Source of the DNA: Biomphalaria glabrata
Taxonomy: Eukaryota > Mollusca > Gastropoda > Planorbidae
DNA: 64,000 nt
Assembly (NCBI RefSeq): GCF_947242115.1
Contig: NC_074728.1
Coordinates: 1,054,001 to 1,118,000 of the forward strand
Direction of reading: 5' to 3'
Of this stretch, positions 52,806-64,000 are shown piece by piece; the stretch's first letter is position 1, and every line of letters starts with the position of its first letter. The position numbers and the translations under genes are program-made. The notes below the pieces were generated by a model, which worked only from the letters and a program-made list of their open reading frames with translations, was not told where the DNA came from and did no database searches.

Positions 52806-52937
52806 CTCAATACAAGTAATCAACAAAATAATCTTAGTTTCAATGGTCTGGAGTTTAGAATTCTCATTTGGCATATTTGCTAGTCCAGAGTCCTTCTAGC
52901 TTAAATAGGTTCCTGAAAAAAATTGGTTAATAATTAT

Positions 52938-54240
52938 AATAATCTTTATTACCCATAAGGAAATTTGTGTTACAATTTGTGCATTACACAAAACAAACAA
53001 TGATGATTATTGAAAACTAAAATTTACATTCACACCTACTCAAAATTTAAATGTGAAATGTTTATACTAGATGAATTGTATATAATGATTTGATTGCCAT
53101 GGGAACAAAGTTTTTTTTTGTCTTTCTTTGCTTATCTGTGTCTTGTATCTCTTTTGTGATGGTAAAATCACAATATCCTGCATATTTTTCCACAACTGAT
53201 GCAGGTAAAACTGGAAGTTTATTTAAGTTTTTTATTCTTTTGCGCCTGTCTTCTACAAAGCCATTTTTTTTTTGGGGGGGGGGTCTCAAATGTGTGTCTG
53301 GCGACCTTCATGAGGGCAACCAACTGTCTACGCCATCTGCTTCCAGCTACATTCCTCTATGGGGGTCTGAGTTGATCATTATAGCACGTATGCCTACACC
53401 TGTATTACAGTATGCCTACACCTGTGTTACAGTATGCCTACGCCTGTGTTACGTCGTCCTCCTTTAAGCTTGCCAAAAAGATCATCTTAGCTTGCCAAAA
53501 AGATCATCTTAGCATGCGTCGAATGATAATAAGCACTTCTATACTGTCCACACCAGCCTCCAGCAGAACTTGTTAAGGTAGTCTTGCCAGCGTATTCCCA
53601 TTATGGAGAGAAGGTACCTTTGATGGAAGCATACGAGGAGCCTTAGATGCCTTCGATAGAGCACCCAGGAGCCAGAGCCATACAAACGTGTGGTGAAAAC
53701 CATTGCTTTATAAACATTGATTTTCTTTTCTTGGTGAAGAGACCTAATCAGTCATACTCACATTTGTAGGAGGCGGCCTAAAGCTCTGTTGGTTTTACAG
53801 ATATGGCTATTAGTCTAGAGACAGTGATGCATCGTTGGACTGCGCCCAGGTATGTAAAGCGGTCGACAACATTAAGGAAATGGCCTTTCACATTGATTTG
53901 TAGAGCTGGGATAGTTCTGTTTGAGGACTGTGATTCCCGTTCTTTTGAAGGCTAATAGATAGCCCAAGGAGGCAGCAGCCTTTGTGCAAGGACGTCATAT
54001 TAAAGCTCCTGTTCGGTGTTTGCAAGAAGGGCGCAGTCAACCGCATTGAGCAGGTCAGTAACAACCATCTCTTTAATTTTAGCACGGGAAAGAGAGCCCC
54101 TTTATGTGAAATATACTGTCATCGTTGCGAACTTTATGTAGATGCCATCATGCAGGCGTTGCCTCATTTTATTTAGCAAAGAGAATTGGAGCAAGCATAA
54201 AGCTCTTATTAACATCATGCTCTATAAAGAAATAAACTGA
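52938..54240 (-). mobile_element. Zinc-finger LINE, 1.3-kb 5'-truncated copy
   Basis: Minus-strand order: RT-distal region (VYKAMVFTTRLYGSGSWVLY, RRHLRLLVCFHQRYLLSIMG, RWQDYLNKFC), then a W-K-Q-M tail and a CISCGKIC finger remnant, ending in the TTTATTACCCATAAGGAAAT-type 3' end with an ATT/TTA tail. Several stops and shifts; inactive. Confidence 0.75.
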
Positions 54241-54309
54241 TATAAACCTTTCACATGTAAATTATGAGTGAGTCTGGTGTGAATGTACATTTTGGTTTCC
54301 ATAAGTTAC

Positions 54310-54400
54310 AATGTATTGTTTGGTGTAGGCCTAATGCACAAATTGTAAGACAAATTTCCTAAAGGATAATAAAGATTATTATTATTATGATTATTATTAT
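54310..54400 (+). mobile_element. Zinc-finger LINE, extreme 3' end
   Basis: Plus-strand CTAATGCACAAATTGTAAGA, GGATAATAAAGATTATTATT with TTA-type tail; same family as 52938 in opposite orientation. Confidence 0.65.
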
Positions 54401-54414
54401 TGTGTTATTGTATC

Positions 54415-54603
54415 TGATTAGACCTCGTGCAGTTGCTTTAGAAGAGCGATGAATCTTGATGGGCATCCCAGCCGAGACAACATCCCCCACAAGCCATCGC
54501 GACTCAGCGTCAAATGCTTTGATAAGCTCGGTGAAGACAGCGTAGGATGTAATCATCTTCTTTTTTGAAGTAACGTCTGTATTATATAAGATAAGATAAG
54601 ATA
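54415..54603. mobile_element. LINE RT fragment joined to a CR1-like 3' end
   Basis: 54415-54540 (minus) encodes a worn RT box (FTELIKAFDAESRWLVGDVV); 54540-54603 (plus) is the CR1-like 3' stem-loop and ATAAG tail (GTAGGATGTAATCATCTTC). Confidence 0.6.
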
Positions 54604-54671
54604 CATGTCCAGGTTCTGCTCCTTGCATGTTTTGTGTATATGACTAGCCCCGAAAAACCACACCGACATTC

Positions 54672-54782
54672 AGAGAGCACATTGCCTACTGTGGAGTTGG
54701 TCAGTCTGTCAAGGAGTTAGTTAAATAAAGCACATTGCCTACTGTGGAGTTGGTCAGTCTGTCAAGGAGTTAGTTAAATAAT
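54672..54782. repeat. Two-copy direct duplication, about 52 bp
   Basis: gcacattgcctactgtggag through caaggagttagttaaata occurs at about 54679-54727 and again at 54730-54780, virtually identical. Confidence 0.85.
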
Positions 54783-55019
54783 GTTGATGAGGATGTGTTA
54801 TCAATTTTGTACAAATAAATTTAAAGTTTTTTTGGGGGAAAGTAATTTCTTCAGCTTATCAGTGCATGATTTATTTATGGATAATAGAATTTCCCCATGT
54901 TTACATGACCTTTTTTAAAATAAGAATTTCAAAATCAATATCTCAGTTCTAGATGACTGGATTTAACTGTTTTTATCTGGCTTTTTTTTTGTTTCTATTA
55001 ATACCATAAACTTACTGTG

Positions 55020-55300
55020 TTAGGGATTTGTTTTCCTCGAAGAAACATCTGTATCTACGGTCTGCGGGCTTTTTCAGTGCACGGACCAAAGGTTTGGAAC
55101 TCACTCCCCATTGATCTCAGACAGACAACATGCTACACCACTTTTAAGAAGAACATTAAGACCTACTTGTTTAAAACTTTTTTAGATTAGTTCATGAATA
55201 CCGCTGTAGTGTTTGTGTTTGTAATGTTATTACAGCGCCTTGAGCCTACATTTTGTTTGTTAACAGCGCTTTATAAATAAAATTATTATTATTATCTAGT
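55020..55300 (+). mobile_element. L2/CR1-type LINE, 3' end
   Basis: The plus strand encodes RNICIYGLRAFSVHGPKVWN, SLPIDLRQTTCYTTFKKNIK and TYLFKTFLD, the standard end of L2-like reverse transcriptases, followed by GCGCTTTATAAATAAAATTA and a TTA tail. Confidence 0.75.
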
Positions 55301-56664
55301 GTAACATTACTGTTCTTCTTCTGACTAGATTATTTGTCGGTGAGCTGTAGGCTCCTTTGAAACTTGTTAGATTTGTATTTGACTTGAGATTTGTTTCTTG
55401 ATTCTCACTATTTATGTGTATTTGGCTTGCTCAAAACTAGAGTGAAACATTAGATTAGAACAGCTGTCTGCTCATTGGTTGTATTTAGTGAAACCATAGA
55501 AAAAAAAAACAAGACGAAAGCATTCTATATTTAGGTCATTGATTTCTATTTTTACATACCGTATTTCAAAAACAAAAATATTGCTATGACTATTCAACAA
55601 ATCGAAAATCTGGAACAATCTACAAAATGAGTCTTAACAAAACTTTTACTCTTTGACCTTACTCTTTCGCTCTCTGTCTGTCTCTCTCTATGTTTCTGAT
55701 TGTCATTCATTCTTTTGTAGTTTCTTTTTTTAACTTAAAAACGTCTTACTTAATAGCAAAACATGTAGATCTATGTACATCCGAACCTGTCCCCATCAAG
55801 TGAGGAATGTATTTAAAAGCTCTGGTGGTGGCATTGGGCCCATGGTGTTATTCCTGAGGTGGTGGGGTTTGAGAACCATTTATTCACATCAGACAGTCAC
55901 AAGCACCAATCATGTAGTAGTACTACATTACTATTGTTACATCACCAACTGATGGCATGAACACACACTGAACTTCTGTATCCATACCAGTTCTAAATAT
56001 CAGCAGTCTAATGAGATTGAACAGTATAAATGGTAACTTAAAATGAAGAATATATTGCTAGATTTTAAGAAACAATTTAAAACCTCTTATTTTACAAAAT
56101 AACATCCTACTTTTTAATGAACTGACTCAAAATGATCAGTTGTTTACAGTAATGTGTTCAACAGACAGTAATACGTGTAGGCCTACATAATAAAAAAATG
56201 TCAGTAATGAAAACTAGCAACTAGACTTGGTTTCTCACTTAAAACCAACTATTATAACATGACAATCTAAATACTGAATAGTTTTGTGGCTCAGTAACAG
56301 AACATTAGGACATATTAAGACAGTAATAAATAATTTAAAAAAAAAACATTCCTACCAGATGTATATAAACTGGTCGTGATATAGGACATGCATTTTAGAC
56401 CAGCTGATTGTCATAATAAAATTGTCTAAATTATGAAATAAAATAATATAACAGAATAATCACAGAAGTATAGCACACTGTATGTATACGTAAATAAAAT
56501 AAACATGTAAACATCTAAAAATGAAATAATTTAAATAAAGCCACTAGTTAATATTAATATTGAACAGACAGGACGTAACGACAAACTTAAGACTTCGTTA
56601 CAGTCATACGTTCCTTTATAATAGAAGATAACTAGATCTAGACAGCTTAGCTCCCGACAATCAA
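55301..56664. other. Intergenic, nothing recognised
   Basis: AT-rich without open frames of note or repeats matched within the window. Confidence 0.4.
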
Positions 56665-56735
56665 ACTAATAATAATAATCTTATTATCCGTGAGGGACTT
56701 TCTTTTACAATTGTGCATTACAAAAAAAAACAACA
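56665..56735 (-). mobile_element. Zinc-finger LINE, extreme 3' end
   Basis: AATAATAATCTTATTATCCG and TTTTACAATTGTGCATTACA on the plus strand; a TGATGGTAAAATCGTGAAG finger remnant follows near 56940. Confidence 0.6.
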
Positions 56736-57239
56736 ACAAACAAACAATGCATGATTAGATCAAACAATTTGTACAATAGCACTCAAGATATACGTTCATA
56801 TCCCAGTTTCTCAATAACATAACTTGCGAAATTTACAGGCTACCAGTAAGTTACATATTGTATAACTATGTAATTGCCAAAGGAACAAAAGAGTTTATGA
56901 GTCAATATGTTATAGTGATCAGTGCCTTATATATTCTTGGTGATGGTAAAATCGTGAAGAAGATGGTGATTTTTTAATGCCTAAAATCTTAAAGGTTTCT
57001 TAGCAATGTTTTTCTCAAGCAGGTGTTCAATTGTGGTTTGTTTGATACCTACGATCTTAACAGCAGCATTAGAATTTATAAAGTTAATTATTATTTTTTT
57101 ATGTTCAGATTGCCGTACCAGGCAGTGATGTTGAAACTTAAGATACTGCAGATGTGAGTAGGTGGTAAAACATTGACAATGCTGTTTAGCATGCAGTGAC
57201 GTCACTTCCCGACTATCAGATTTTACGCTCCACTATTCC

Positions 57240-57331
57240 CTGACAACTAGTCCCAACTCCTGGTCTTCACGTGTGGCTCAAATATATAGGGTCCGGCTGT
57301 TATCACTGACAGGAGAAAGGGCAAAGGCGAG
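57240..57331 (-). repeat. Interspersed repeat F
   Basis: Inverted copy of 13607-13715. It sits in a GC-richer patch that also holds a 75-codon minus-strand open frame (57247-57474); because half of the frame is this repeat, it is not called a gene. Confidence 0.45.
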
Positions 57332-57809
57332 AAGCTGGCGCCCAAACCAGTAAGCTTCTGCAGGAGAGGCTCGTCAGCCAGGCTACCCACATAGGCGAAG
57401 GAAAGTTCTGAACTCAAACTCTGACGCCGCAGGTCCCAAACTGTATCGGCACTTGTCGTTTCTTTGGGATACATCAGCTGCGTGGAGAAGGGGGAACTGC
57501 TATGTTGGCGACATCGTTCCTACCATATCTAATGCCCAAGCTTTCATCTGATTTCTATTATAGTGTTACGATTCTCTCTTCATGCCTAAACACTGCTCAA
57601 CACAACACACCCAACTCAAAAACTTGACAACTAAGAGTTATAAAATAATGTGGAAGTTAAATAACAAATAACATTGCAACACGATACAAGGGCTACACAT
57701 GCTTTACTGTATATCACCCTACTGCCGTACTAAACTCTACTGTCTCTCTACCTCGTACTGCTTCACTCGAGGATTTACAGTACCCTTGCACCCGGACTTC
57801 ACGGAAGAC

Positions 57810-58004
57810 CAGTGGTTCCCAAACCTTTTTCCTTTACAAAACGCTTCGCACATTCTGAGTATTTAGCGTAACACTTTTCTTATTTTTTTGGAGAGATTAA
57901 TTCAGGTGGTGGCCTACTAGTTAATTATTCCAGTGGTTCGTGGAGCACCTATTCGGGCCTCGCGTACAACTAGGGTTCCACGGAACACAGTTTGGGAAAC
58001 ACTG
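57810..58004. mobile_element. hAT-type MITE (CAGTGGTTCCCAAACC ends)
   Basis: Left CAGTGGTTCCCAAACC, right GTTTGGGAAACACTG, with 8-bp duplications cggaagac (57802-57809) and cggtagac (58005-58012), 7 of 8 matching. Related to 1640-1860. Confidence 0.82.
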
Positions 58005-58245
58005 CGGTAGACTAACAGTCCCCGGTATTATCGCTGTACTGAAATGCAGTGCTTCTCATACACACTGTGTCTGGTACCCGAAGGCTTTCAGTCACATGAT
58101 CATATCACGTGTCACATTTTCATGTATCGTTCATACCAGTACTGCCCCTTGTCCATCGACACAGCACGCTGACCTCTATTACTGGCCTGTGTCACATGTG
58201 TTAGTAAGTCGCACACATATTAACCCTATCACTCCGCCCCTAGAG

Positions 58246-58414
58246 GATGGCCGCCTGGTCGTGCGGTTTGCGCGCTGGACTGTCGTTCGGATTTATCGAC
58301 GGTCGAGGGTTCAAACCCTGCCCGCTCCCATCCCCGTCGTCCTGCGGGTGGTTAGGACTAGGAAGTAAACTATCTTCAACTCTGAAGGAACATCCGAAAC
58401 ATGTAAAACATTTT
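58246..58414 (+). mobile_element. tRNA-derived SINE, family A, best copy
   Basis: Box A CTGGTCGTGCGG, box B GAGGGTTCAAACCC, then CCCCGTCGTCCTGCGGGTGG, AGGACTAGGAAGTAAAC and GAACATCCGAAACATG. Used here as the reference copy. Confidence 0.88.
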
Positions 58415-59716
58415 AGAGTTACAACAATATGATCCTTGGTCACTTTGTGACTAAATGAAGTCATAGTTAGATTAGCATATCTGCAAAACTGAAAGTCTAC
58501 AGTGCTGTAGTCCTCATGCTTCAGAGGCCTGAACCTTATATTTCTATCATGCCGTATCAAAAAGATCATTCCTTCCGCCTACGCCAAAACAACCCCCCAA
58601 AAAAAAGGTGAATTGGTGTGACCACATACCAGACGATGAGATCTTACAACTGTTACACATGAACATGATCCACGCCATTAAAAAAAAAAACAAAAAAAAA
58701 AAAATTGCAATGGGAAGGGCATCAGTCGGTATAAATCCGTAATAATTGCCTTCCCAAACAATTTTTTTTATGGAAACAATGAAAAGCGTTCTCAAGATCA
58801 TCACAAACGATACAAAGACACCCCTCACAGGCGCACTCAAAGAGCGCCTGAATGACATATCACTCCCCATGGCGTGAAACCGTTCGCCTCAGAGTTTCAA
58901 GACATGAGCAATCAACAAAATGCACATCTGCAACAAACCCATGTCTTGTATGGAGCCGGCTTTACAAAGCGAGGATTGGACTCTGTAGCCATCTACGAGT
59001 TCATAGGAATTGAAAAATAAACTTATTCCTTGCCTAGGACAGAGGATCTATGTAGCTCTCTCTCTCGAAACTCGGTCGCTGTGAACATTGTGAGAGTGAC
59101 TTAAGACCTACAGTTTCTAGGAAGAAAGTTTTAAAAAGACAGACAATTCATATACACCGTAACAAAAAAACAGAAATAAATGGATAATGCCGTTGGTCTA
59201 TTTGACCAATCATTTGCATCCACTAAGCCGACAGTCACTCTGCAGACACTCTTATCACCTGACCAAAGAATTACTCAATAAATTTTGGTTTTCAATGTGT
59301 GACTGTGTAGTTCGTTAATAAGACCTAGTAGAAAAAAAAAGTTATGTAGGCCTATGTTGTTGTTTTTTTAATTAGTATATTACTTTATGGAGAAGGGGGG
59401 CAGGCTTATGCCTAAATTTGTGAAGTTAATAGTCTAAGAAACTATTGAAATCCAAGAAAACAGGAACCTGGGTGGTGGGTATATTTTGTCAACCTTAGAA
59501 CACTTGAGTAATCTCGATCATCTGAGTACAAAATATGGTCTGTAAAACTAAAATTCTAATTTAATTTGATTTTTGAAATAGTACTGGTTATTTATGTATA
59601 TAATTAGATTACTACAGTTCTTACGAAAAAAAAAACAGGGCACTATTTTAATTTCATTTACACATTAGGGGCCTACGTGTCAATGACTAACCTTACACAA
59701 ATGTCTAAATATAGGA
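58415..59716. other. Intergenic, nothing recognised
   Basis: Contains a 107-codon minus-strand open frame (58547-58870) with a low-complexity F/L run from a poly-A tract; not supported as a gene. No other feature. Confidence 0.4.
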
Positions 59717-59727
59717 ATATTATTATT

Positions 59728-59938
59728 ATAGCCTTTATATAGCGCTACTTTCATGCTTACAGCATGCTCAGAGCGATTTGGTCCAATAATATTTGTGGAC
59801 CAGTGGGGGGGAGGGGGTATCTAGGAGTTGGTTTTCCGTGCTGCCTTTAGGCGCTCAGTCGGGTGTCGAACCTCGAGCCTCCTTCTAGGTAGCCAAGACA
59901 AGCCAAGCTCAAGCGCACTTAGCCTCTCGACCACACTT
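59728..59938 (-). mobile_element. tRNA-derived SINE, family C
   Basis: Close to full length: GGTCGAGAGGCTAAG head, GGAGGCTCGAGGTTCGACAC box B, GAGCGCCTAAAGGCAGC body and ATATAAAGGC end. Confidence 0.8.
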
Positions 59939-60401
59939 CCCACCATACTATAATATACGGATGTTTAAATTTTAAATATACGTCCTAACGGCTAAGTTCT
60001 CATAAACGTCATAAACAGATGATCCCAACATGATATTGTGACACAAGAGAGCGGCAGTGTAGCTTTTATAGTTTTTTTTACCGCATAACCTTTGCCCCTA
60101 GATTCCGAGCACGTTCTTTGTGAAGAGAGGCGACCTCTTGTGACACCGCGAACACGCGAGGGCATTGTAATCTCAAAATAGTGTGACAATAAATAGGCCT
60201 ATAGAAGTGAAGCTAGGTGCTGAAACAAATGATGATACATACAATACATACTAAACATAAATACAATAAACAAGCCACAGCAAATGGTGTTTTGTCTCCC
60301 TTAGGCTGAACTGGCTTATTAATAACGCATTTAGATCTAGATCTAGCAGCTATACTAGTAAACAGTAAACCAGACACTAAAGTCACATTCAACCATTAGG
60401 T

Positions 60402-60595
60402 CAGCGGTTCTCAACCTTTTATGCTCGGCGACCCCTTTTTACAATCCCCCACTCTGCCGCGACCCCCCCCCCACACACACACAGCAATAGAAGAATAGAC
60501 AACAACACTCCATATTTTCGATGGTCTTAGGCGACCCCTGGCAAATTGTCAATCGACTCCGAAGGGGGTTGCGACCCACAGGCTGAGAACCCCTG
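60402..60595. mobile_element. SPIN-like hAT MITE
   Basis: CAGCGGTTCTCAACCTTTTA to ACAGGCTGAGAACCCCTG, perfect 8-bp duplications cattaggt (60394-60401, 60596-60603). Same orientation as 21524. Confidence 0.88.
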
Positions 60596-60782
60596 CATTA
60601 GGTACTCGTCAAAAATGAACAGATTATTATCATTATTATATAACACATGTAGACAAGTAACCCAATATAATTTTGGAAGCACAGGGAGGAGTTGAACATA
60701 ATAGAAAACGGAAGACATGATAGTCCTGAATGTTTATCAGAGGCTGTAGGCCAAAACATTCGGTACTCGACCATATTATATA

Positions 60783-61003
60783 TTTATAGCTTTTATATAG
60801 CGCTACTTTCATGCTTATATCATGCTCAGAGCGCTTTGGTCCAATCTCAGTGTGGGGGGAGGGGGTATCTAGGAGTTGGTTTTCCGTTTTCCGCTCAGTA
60901 AACACAACTCTGCCCGAGTCGGGTGTCGAACCTCGAGCCCCCTTCTAGGTAGCCAAGCCAAGCCAAGTTGAAGCGCACTTGGCCACTCGACCACGCTTCC
61001 CAC
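60783..61003 (-). mobile_element. tRNA-derived SINE, family C
   Basis: GGTCGAGTGGCCAAGTGCGC head and GAGGTTCGACACCCGACTCG box B; body closely matches 59728-59938. Confidence 0.82.
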
Positions 61004-61097
61004 CTTATGAGTCACTGCGCCTACGCAGAAAAATGAATGAAGTCCTATGGCTGAGTAGCTTTTCAGCAGTTACTTGCCCATTGTGCTAGCTCTACAC

Positions 61098-62134
61098 CAG
61101 GCATGTCAAACTCATTAAGGTGTATGGGTCACACAAAAAAACTTACAATGACCTGAGGGGCTGCTGCAAAAAATTAGTTGCAAAACAGCCTACTAGTTTT
61201 ATGTAAATTAGAACTAATTCAATAGAATACAATAATTAATGGCATACCTGTCCCCTACATAGCTTAATTTGCAGTACTATTCGAAGATTAAAAAATTACT
61301 ATGATTACACATTTTTTTTTGTCCTGATGGTTGACACCTTTTCTGGGATACAAGTTTATTAATGTCAGGTTGAAGTTTGTTTGCCACTGACACTGTCATC
61401 ACTGATGACAAATTTTGATCAGTTAATCTCGAACTGTGAAGTGTTTTTGTAGCTTTCATTATGGAAAAGAACTGCTAACAGAGATCAGTGTTTGCAAACA
61501 TAGTCAGAATTCTTGCTGCAAATTTCCGCATTTCATGGTTGGTGCGCCATCATTTGTTAGACTAGCTAGCTTTACCAAAGATAAATGGTACTGCAATATC
61601 ACCTCCTGTAATTTCTCAAAAACGTCCTCGCTTGTTGTGGTGTTATGCATAGAACAGAGCTCAAGTAGCTCCTCATGTATCTCAAAATTCCTGTCACATG
61701 CCCTTATGAATATAGCCAACTGGGTTATTCCCGCTACATCAGCTGACTCATCGAGAGCCAATGAAAATAATTCAAAATCAACTTTTTTGTTCTTTTATTG
61801 TTCACGCAATCGGACTATTTCTTTGAATGCTTTCACCTTTTCTGGACAAATTACTTTGGCTTTAACGACACACTTCTCATAAAATCACATTTACTAAATG
61901 ATTTGCTATGGCTTGCAATTAAGTTTGACAATATGTAGCTGGCTTTCTCCGAAGACTCCTCTCGTTGTTCAGCTTAACAAAATACTATTTTTCAATTCAA
62001 ATAGCTTGTCATCTCTTATTTTCCAGCCTAATAGTTTAAAATTATTTTGATAATTTTTGAGGTGGCCAAGCGAGCCGCATGCAAAGTGGTCGAGGGCCGC
62101 ATGCGGCCCCCGAACGCCGTGTTTGACATGCCTG
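61098..62134 (-). mobile_element. hAT transposon, deleted copy with transposase remnant
   Basis: Ends CAGGCATGTCAAACTC and GTGTTTGACATGCCTG are inverted; flanks are a perfect 8-bp duplication ctctacac (61090-61097, 62135-62142). On the minus strand 61504-61761 encodes MALDESADVAGITQLAIFIR and LASLTNDGAPTM, the hAT transposase core of the type domesticated in GTF2IRD2. The catalytic frame is incomplete and broken, so the element cannot move itself. Confidence 0.88.
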
Positions 62135-62194
62135 CTCTACACCCTCTTGAAATCCTCAATGTAAGTCTACTAGCTAAAAAGGTTGCGGGGGTTC

Positions 62195-62450
62195 TTAGGA
62201 AGGATATTTCGCCTTATCTCATAAATTACAGACGTCCCTTCAAGATAGAAGTCTAGCTAATTACGCCCGGCTCGTTTCCGCGTGTTAATCCAGTCATGCA
62301 TGCTAATTAGAGCTCTTCAAAGTCATTGGTTTCCTGGCTGATTCAGGCAACTCATTGTATGCTTTAATGGCACTAGGGAAAGAAGGAACAGTTATAAAAG
62401 TCTGTACTCCGAAATGGATTAAGAAATGTGCCTTTATCTTCAAATTTTAG
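62195..62450 (-). mobile_element. CR1-like LINE, 3' fragment
   Basis: Diverged minus-strand copy from the tail and stem-loop (GACGTCCCTTCAAGATAGAAG) to the KDKGTF-like codons. Confidence 0.7.
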
Positions 62451-62467
62451 TTTATGATATGAAATAG

Positions 62468-62788
62468 GTGAATATGGATGCACTTAAGTCCAACAGGCAA
62501 TTTGAAAGGATATATATTATATATAGATCTGTGGGGTATACCTTCCTGCACTTAGGTCTATTTACCCCAAGACAATCAAAGCAACTAATACAAACACTAA
62601 CACCAGAACGAGACAATCAGATCCATAGGTGCTGCCTGCACGCCAAATTCGGCTATATGAAATACAATAATTTAAAAGTAATTTATGATATCGGAAAAGC
62701 TAAAAATAAAACTTTGCTTGAAGTTTTTAGAGATTGCCAGCCAGGCGCTCATTTGTTATCTCAAAGTGAAAGTAAACGTCTGCTTTAA
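62468..62788 (+). other. Unidentified 106-codon open frame
   Basis: The frame contains HLGLFTPRQSKQLIQTLTPE and CCLHAKFGYMKYNNLKVIYD. No domain, signal or repeat match is recognised. It could be a mobile-element fragment or chance. Confidence 0.2.
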
Positions 62789-63109
62789 AAATATTTTTAT
62801 ATCAAGTGGGTTATCTCCCATGGAACGTACTTCCGTGTGAATTGCTCTTCTTTTTTTAAATATGAAAGTTCAAATAGCGGCTAAAGTGACATCCAGCACA
62901 CATACACACGCAGATTTTGTCTTGATTAGGTCGTTGATTTGGTTCGTATGTATGAGACTAACAAGATTATACACAATGTGTCCTTGACTGGCCGATTCTA
63001 TTAAATTGAATTCTTAAATAGAATTCTAACTTTTACTGCGTTAAAGTGTAAAGACATCGGGGCCTATACACCACAAAACTCATAGACCACGGATCTAGAA
63101 GACCACTTG

Positions 63110-63510
63110 AGAGTGTCGTTTGTAAATGCCACGGTCTTGATTTGATGTCTTCGATTACGAAGATTAAGGATGAGTACAGTGGGTCACAAAACTAAGCAGA
63201 CCCAGTTGTGTATCTCGTGCAGAAAAAATAACACAACATTGTCCGCTAGCGGTCTATTTAAGTTAACGTTTTCTGCGCCTGTCTTCAATAAGAATTTTCT
63301 TTGGGTTTTAGATATGTCTCCCGCGGCCTTTGTGAGAGTTCTCCAACTGTCTCTTTCAAAGACCATTTGCTGCCAGCTACTTTCTTCTATGCCAGTGAGG
63401 GCGAAATGGCGCACAAGTTGATCTTTATAGCGCTTATGGAAGAGGAGGGGGGAGGGCATCTCTTTTGCGCATCGCAGTCTTCCTTTACGCTGAACATCGT
63501 CATGTGACAT
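63110..63510 (-). mobile_element. Zinc-finger LINE C-terminal tail
   Basis: Minus-strand HKRYKDQLVRHFALTGIEES, SWQQMVFERDSWRTLTKAAG is the C-terminal signature of this LINE family; a worn finger and the ATCATCGATT-like trailer region follow. Confidence 0.75.
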
Positions 63511-63774
63511 AATTTAATGTTGTCCTACATTACCACCAGCCACACGAGGAGGCACAAAACCCCAGTGCAAAGCCCTCAGACCCCCCTGGATGACAATAGT
63601 GGTCACCATCGAATCATCGATGGACGAACTATACATTACACTGACATTTCATATCCCGTAATTCTTGTTCAACATGTATCAAAACTTTTTTGTCCATTCT
63701 TTCATCACCAAATAAATAGTAGGTCTAGTCACGAATAAATTAATGTAAACTCTATTTAGCCTACTGCTAACCAT

Positions 63775-64000
63775 CTATATACTATCTATTTTGAATATTG
63801 TATTTTTCTTTCTAATTTTACTGACCAAAAGCTCGTTAAATATATAATCAGGGTACATATCATACTGAAATAGCTGGAAGTCGGGTTTGAAAATGTCTAC
63901 AAGTTTCATCAGCTGTTCTCTTTTTACGGTGCTGAATGCTTGGGCCAACACGTCAATTTTTTGTTTCTTTAATTTACTTTTATCTGCTTGTGAGTTCAAC
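63775..64000 (-). CDS. C-terminal exon of a carbohydrate sulfotransferase-like gene (partial)
   Basis: The minus strand is open from the window edge to a TAG near 63775, giving 74 residues. AQAFSTVKREQLMKLVDIFK, PDFQLFQYD and YPDYIF match the very end of Golgi carbohydrate sulfotransferases (Sulfotransfer_2 type, which typically end L-x-x-L-Y-x-x-Y-x-x-D-F-x-L-F-G-Y). Such enzymes move sulphate from PAPS to glycan sugars; the PAPS-binding loops must lie beyond 64000. The first visible codon is TTG, so this is not the protein start. The usual F-G-Y reads F-Q-Y here. Confidence 0.75.
   Translation of the reverse strand, partial: LNSQADKSKLKKQKIDVLAQAFSTVKREQLMKLVDIFKPDFQLFQYDMYPDYIFNELLVSKIRKKNTIFKIDSI

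Noticed and set aside
57247-57474. 75-codon minus-strand open frame with plausible composition
   Set aside because: Half of it is interspersed repeat F; no splice, domain or family support.
58547-58870. 107-codon minus-strand frame with a membrane-like F/L run
   Set aside because: The hydrophobic run is the translation of a poly-A tract; nothing else supports a gene.
61436-61882. 148-codon plus-strand frame
   Set aside because: Opposite-strand shadow of the hAT transposase remnant at 61504-61761.
1-64000. CRISPR arrays, bacterial operons or defence islands
   Set aside because: The DNA is clearly eukaryotic (introns, SINEs, LINEs); tandem arrays lack repeat-spacer structure.

Overview
The window reads as AT-rich nuclear DNA of a mollusc, most likely a heterobranch (pond-snail-like) gastropod. 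This rests on spliced metazoan genes, a gastropod-type single-exon GPCR, several tRNA-derived SINE families, a 2A-bearing CR1-like LINE, and hAT MITEs closely resembling SPIN, a family known from few molluscs including a pond snail. The species call is inference.

Host genes, left to right: (1) 3045-4136 (+), an intronless class A GPCR of the gastropod orphan/chemosensory type. (2) 11155-11421 (-), a terminal exon with a 56-residue one-membrane-segment micropeptide ORF. (3) 25091-26856 (+), a secreted-then-anchored protein with a C-type lectin domain, about seven EGF-like repeats and a hydrophobic C-terminus. (4) 28407-51767 (+), a 12-exon orthologue of human hinderin (KIAA1328); all splice phases close, giving 911 codons. 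(5) 63775-64000 (-), the last coding exon of a carbohydrate sulfotransferase-like gene that runs off the right edge. These genes are not functionally linked as far as the sequence shows.

Most of the rest is transposon-derived. One LINE family (PHD finger, endonuclease, RT; CR1/L2-like) has an uninterrupted 1139-residue ORF antisense in hinderin intron 8 and at least 14 5'-truncated copies across the window. Intron 8 also holds a second, RTE-like LINE inserted with target-site duplication into one of those copies. Tails of several other LINE families, four SINE families and hAT elements with 8-bp duplications fill the intergenic and intronic space. Three large tandem arrays sit at 5825-7148 (102 bp x 13), 7212-8190 (25 bp) and 15925-17227 (50-58 bp).

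No CRISPR array, operon, retrovirus-like or capsid-bearing element was recognised. The observations most worth checking are the 2A peptide plus signal peptide at the LINE N-terminus, the micropeptide exon, the SPIN-like elements, the Pol III box-A-bearing 102-bp array, and a possible self-cleaving ribozyme fold at the exact 5' end of the RTE copy.
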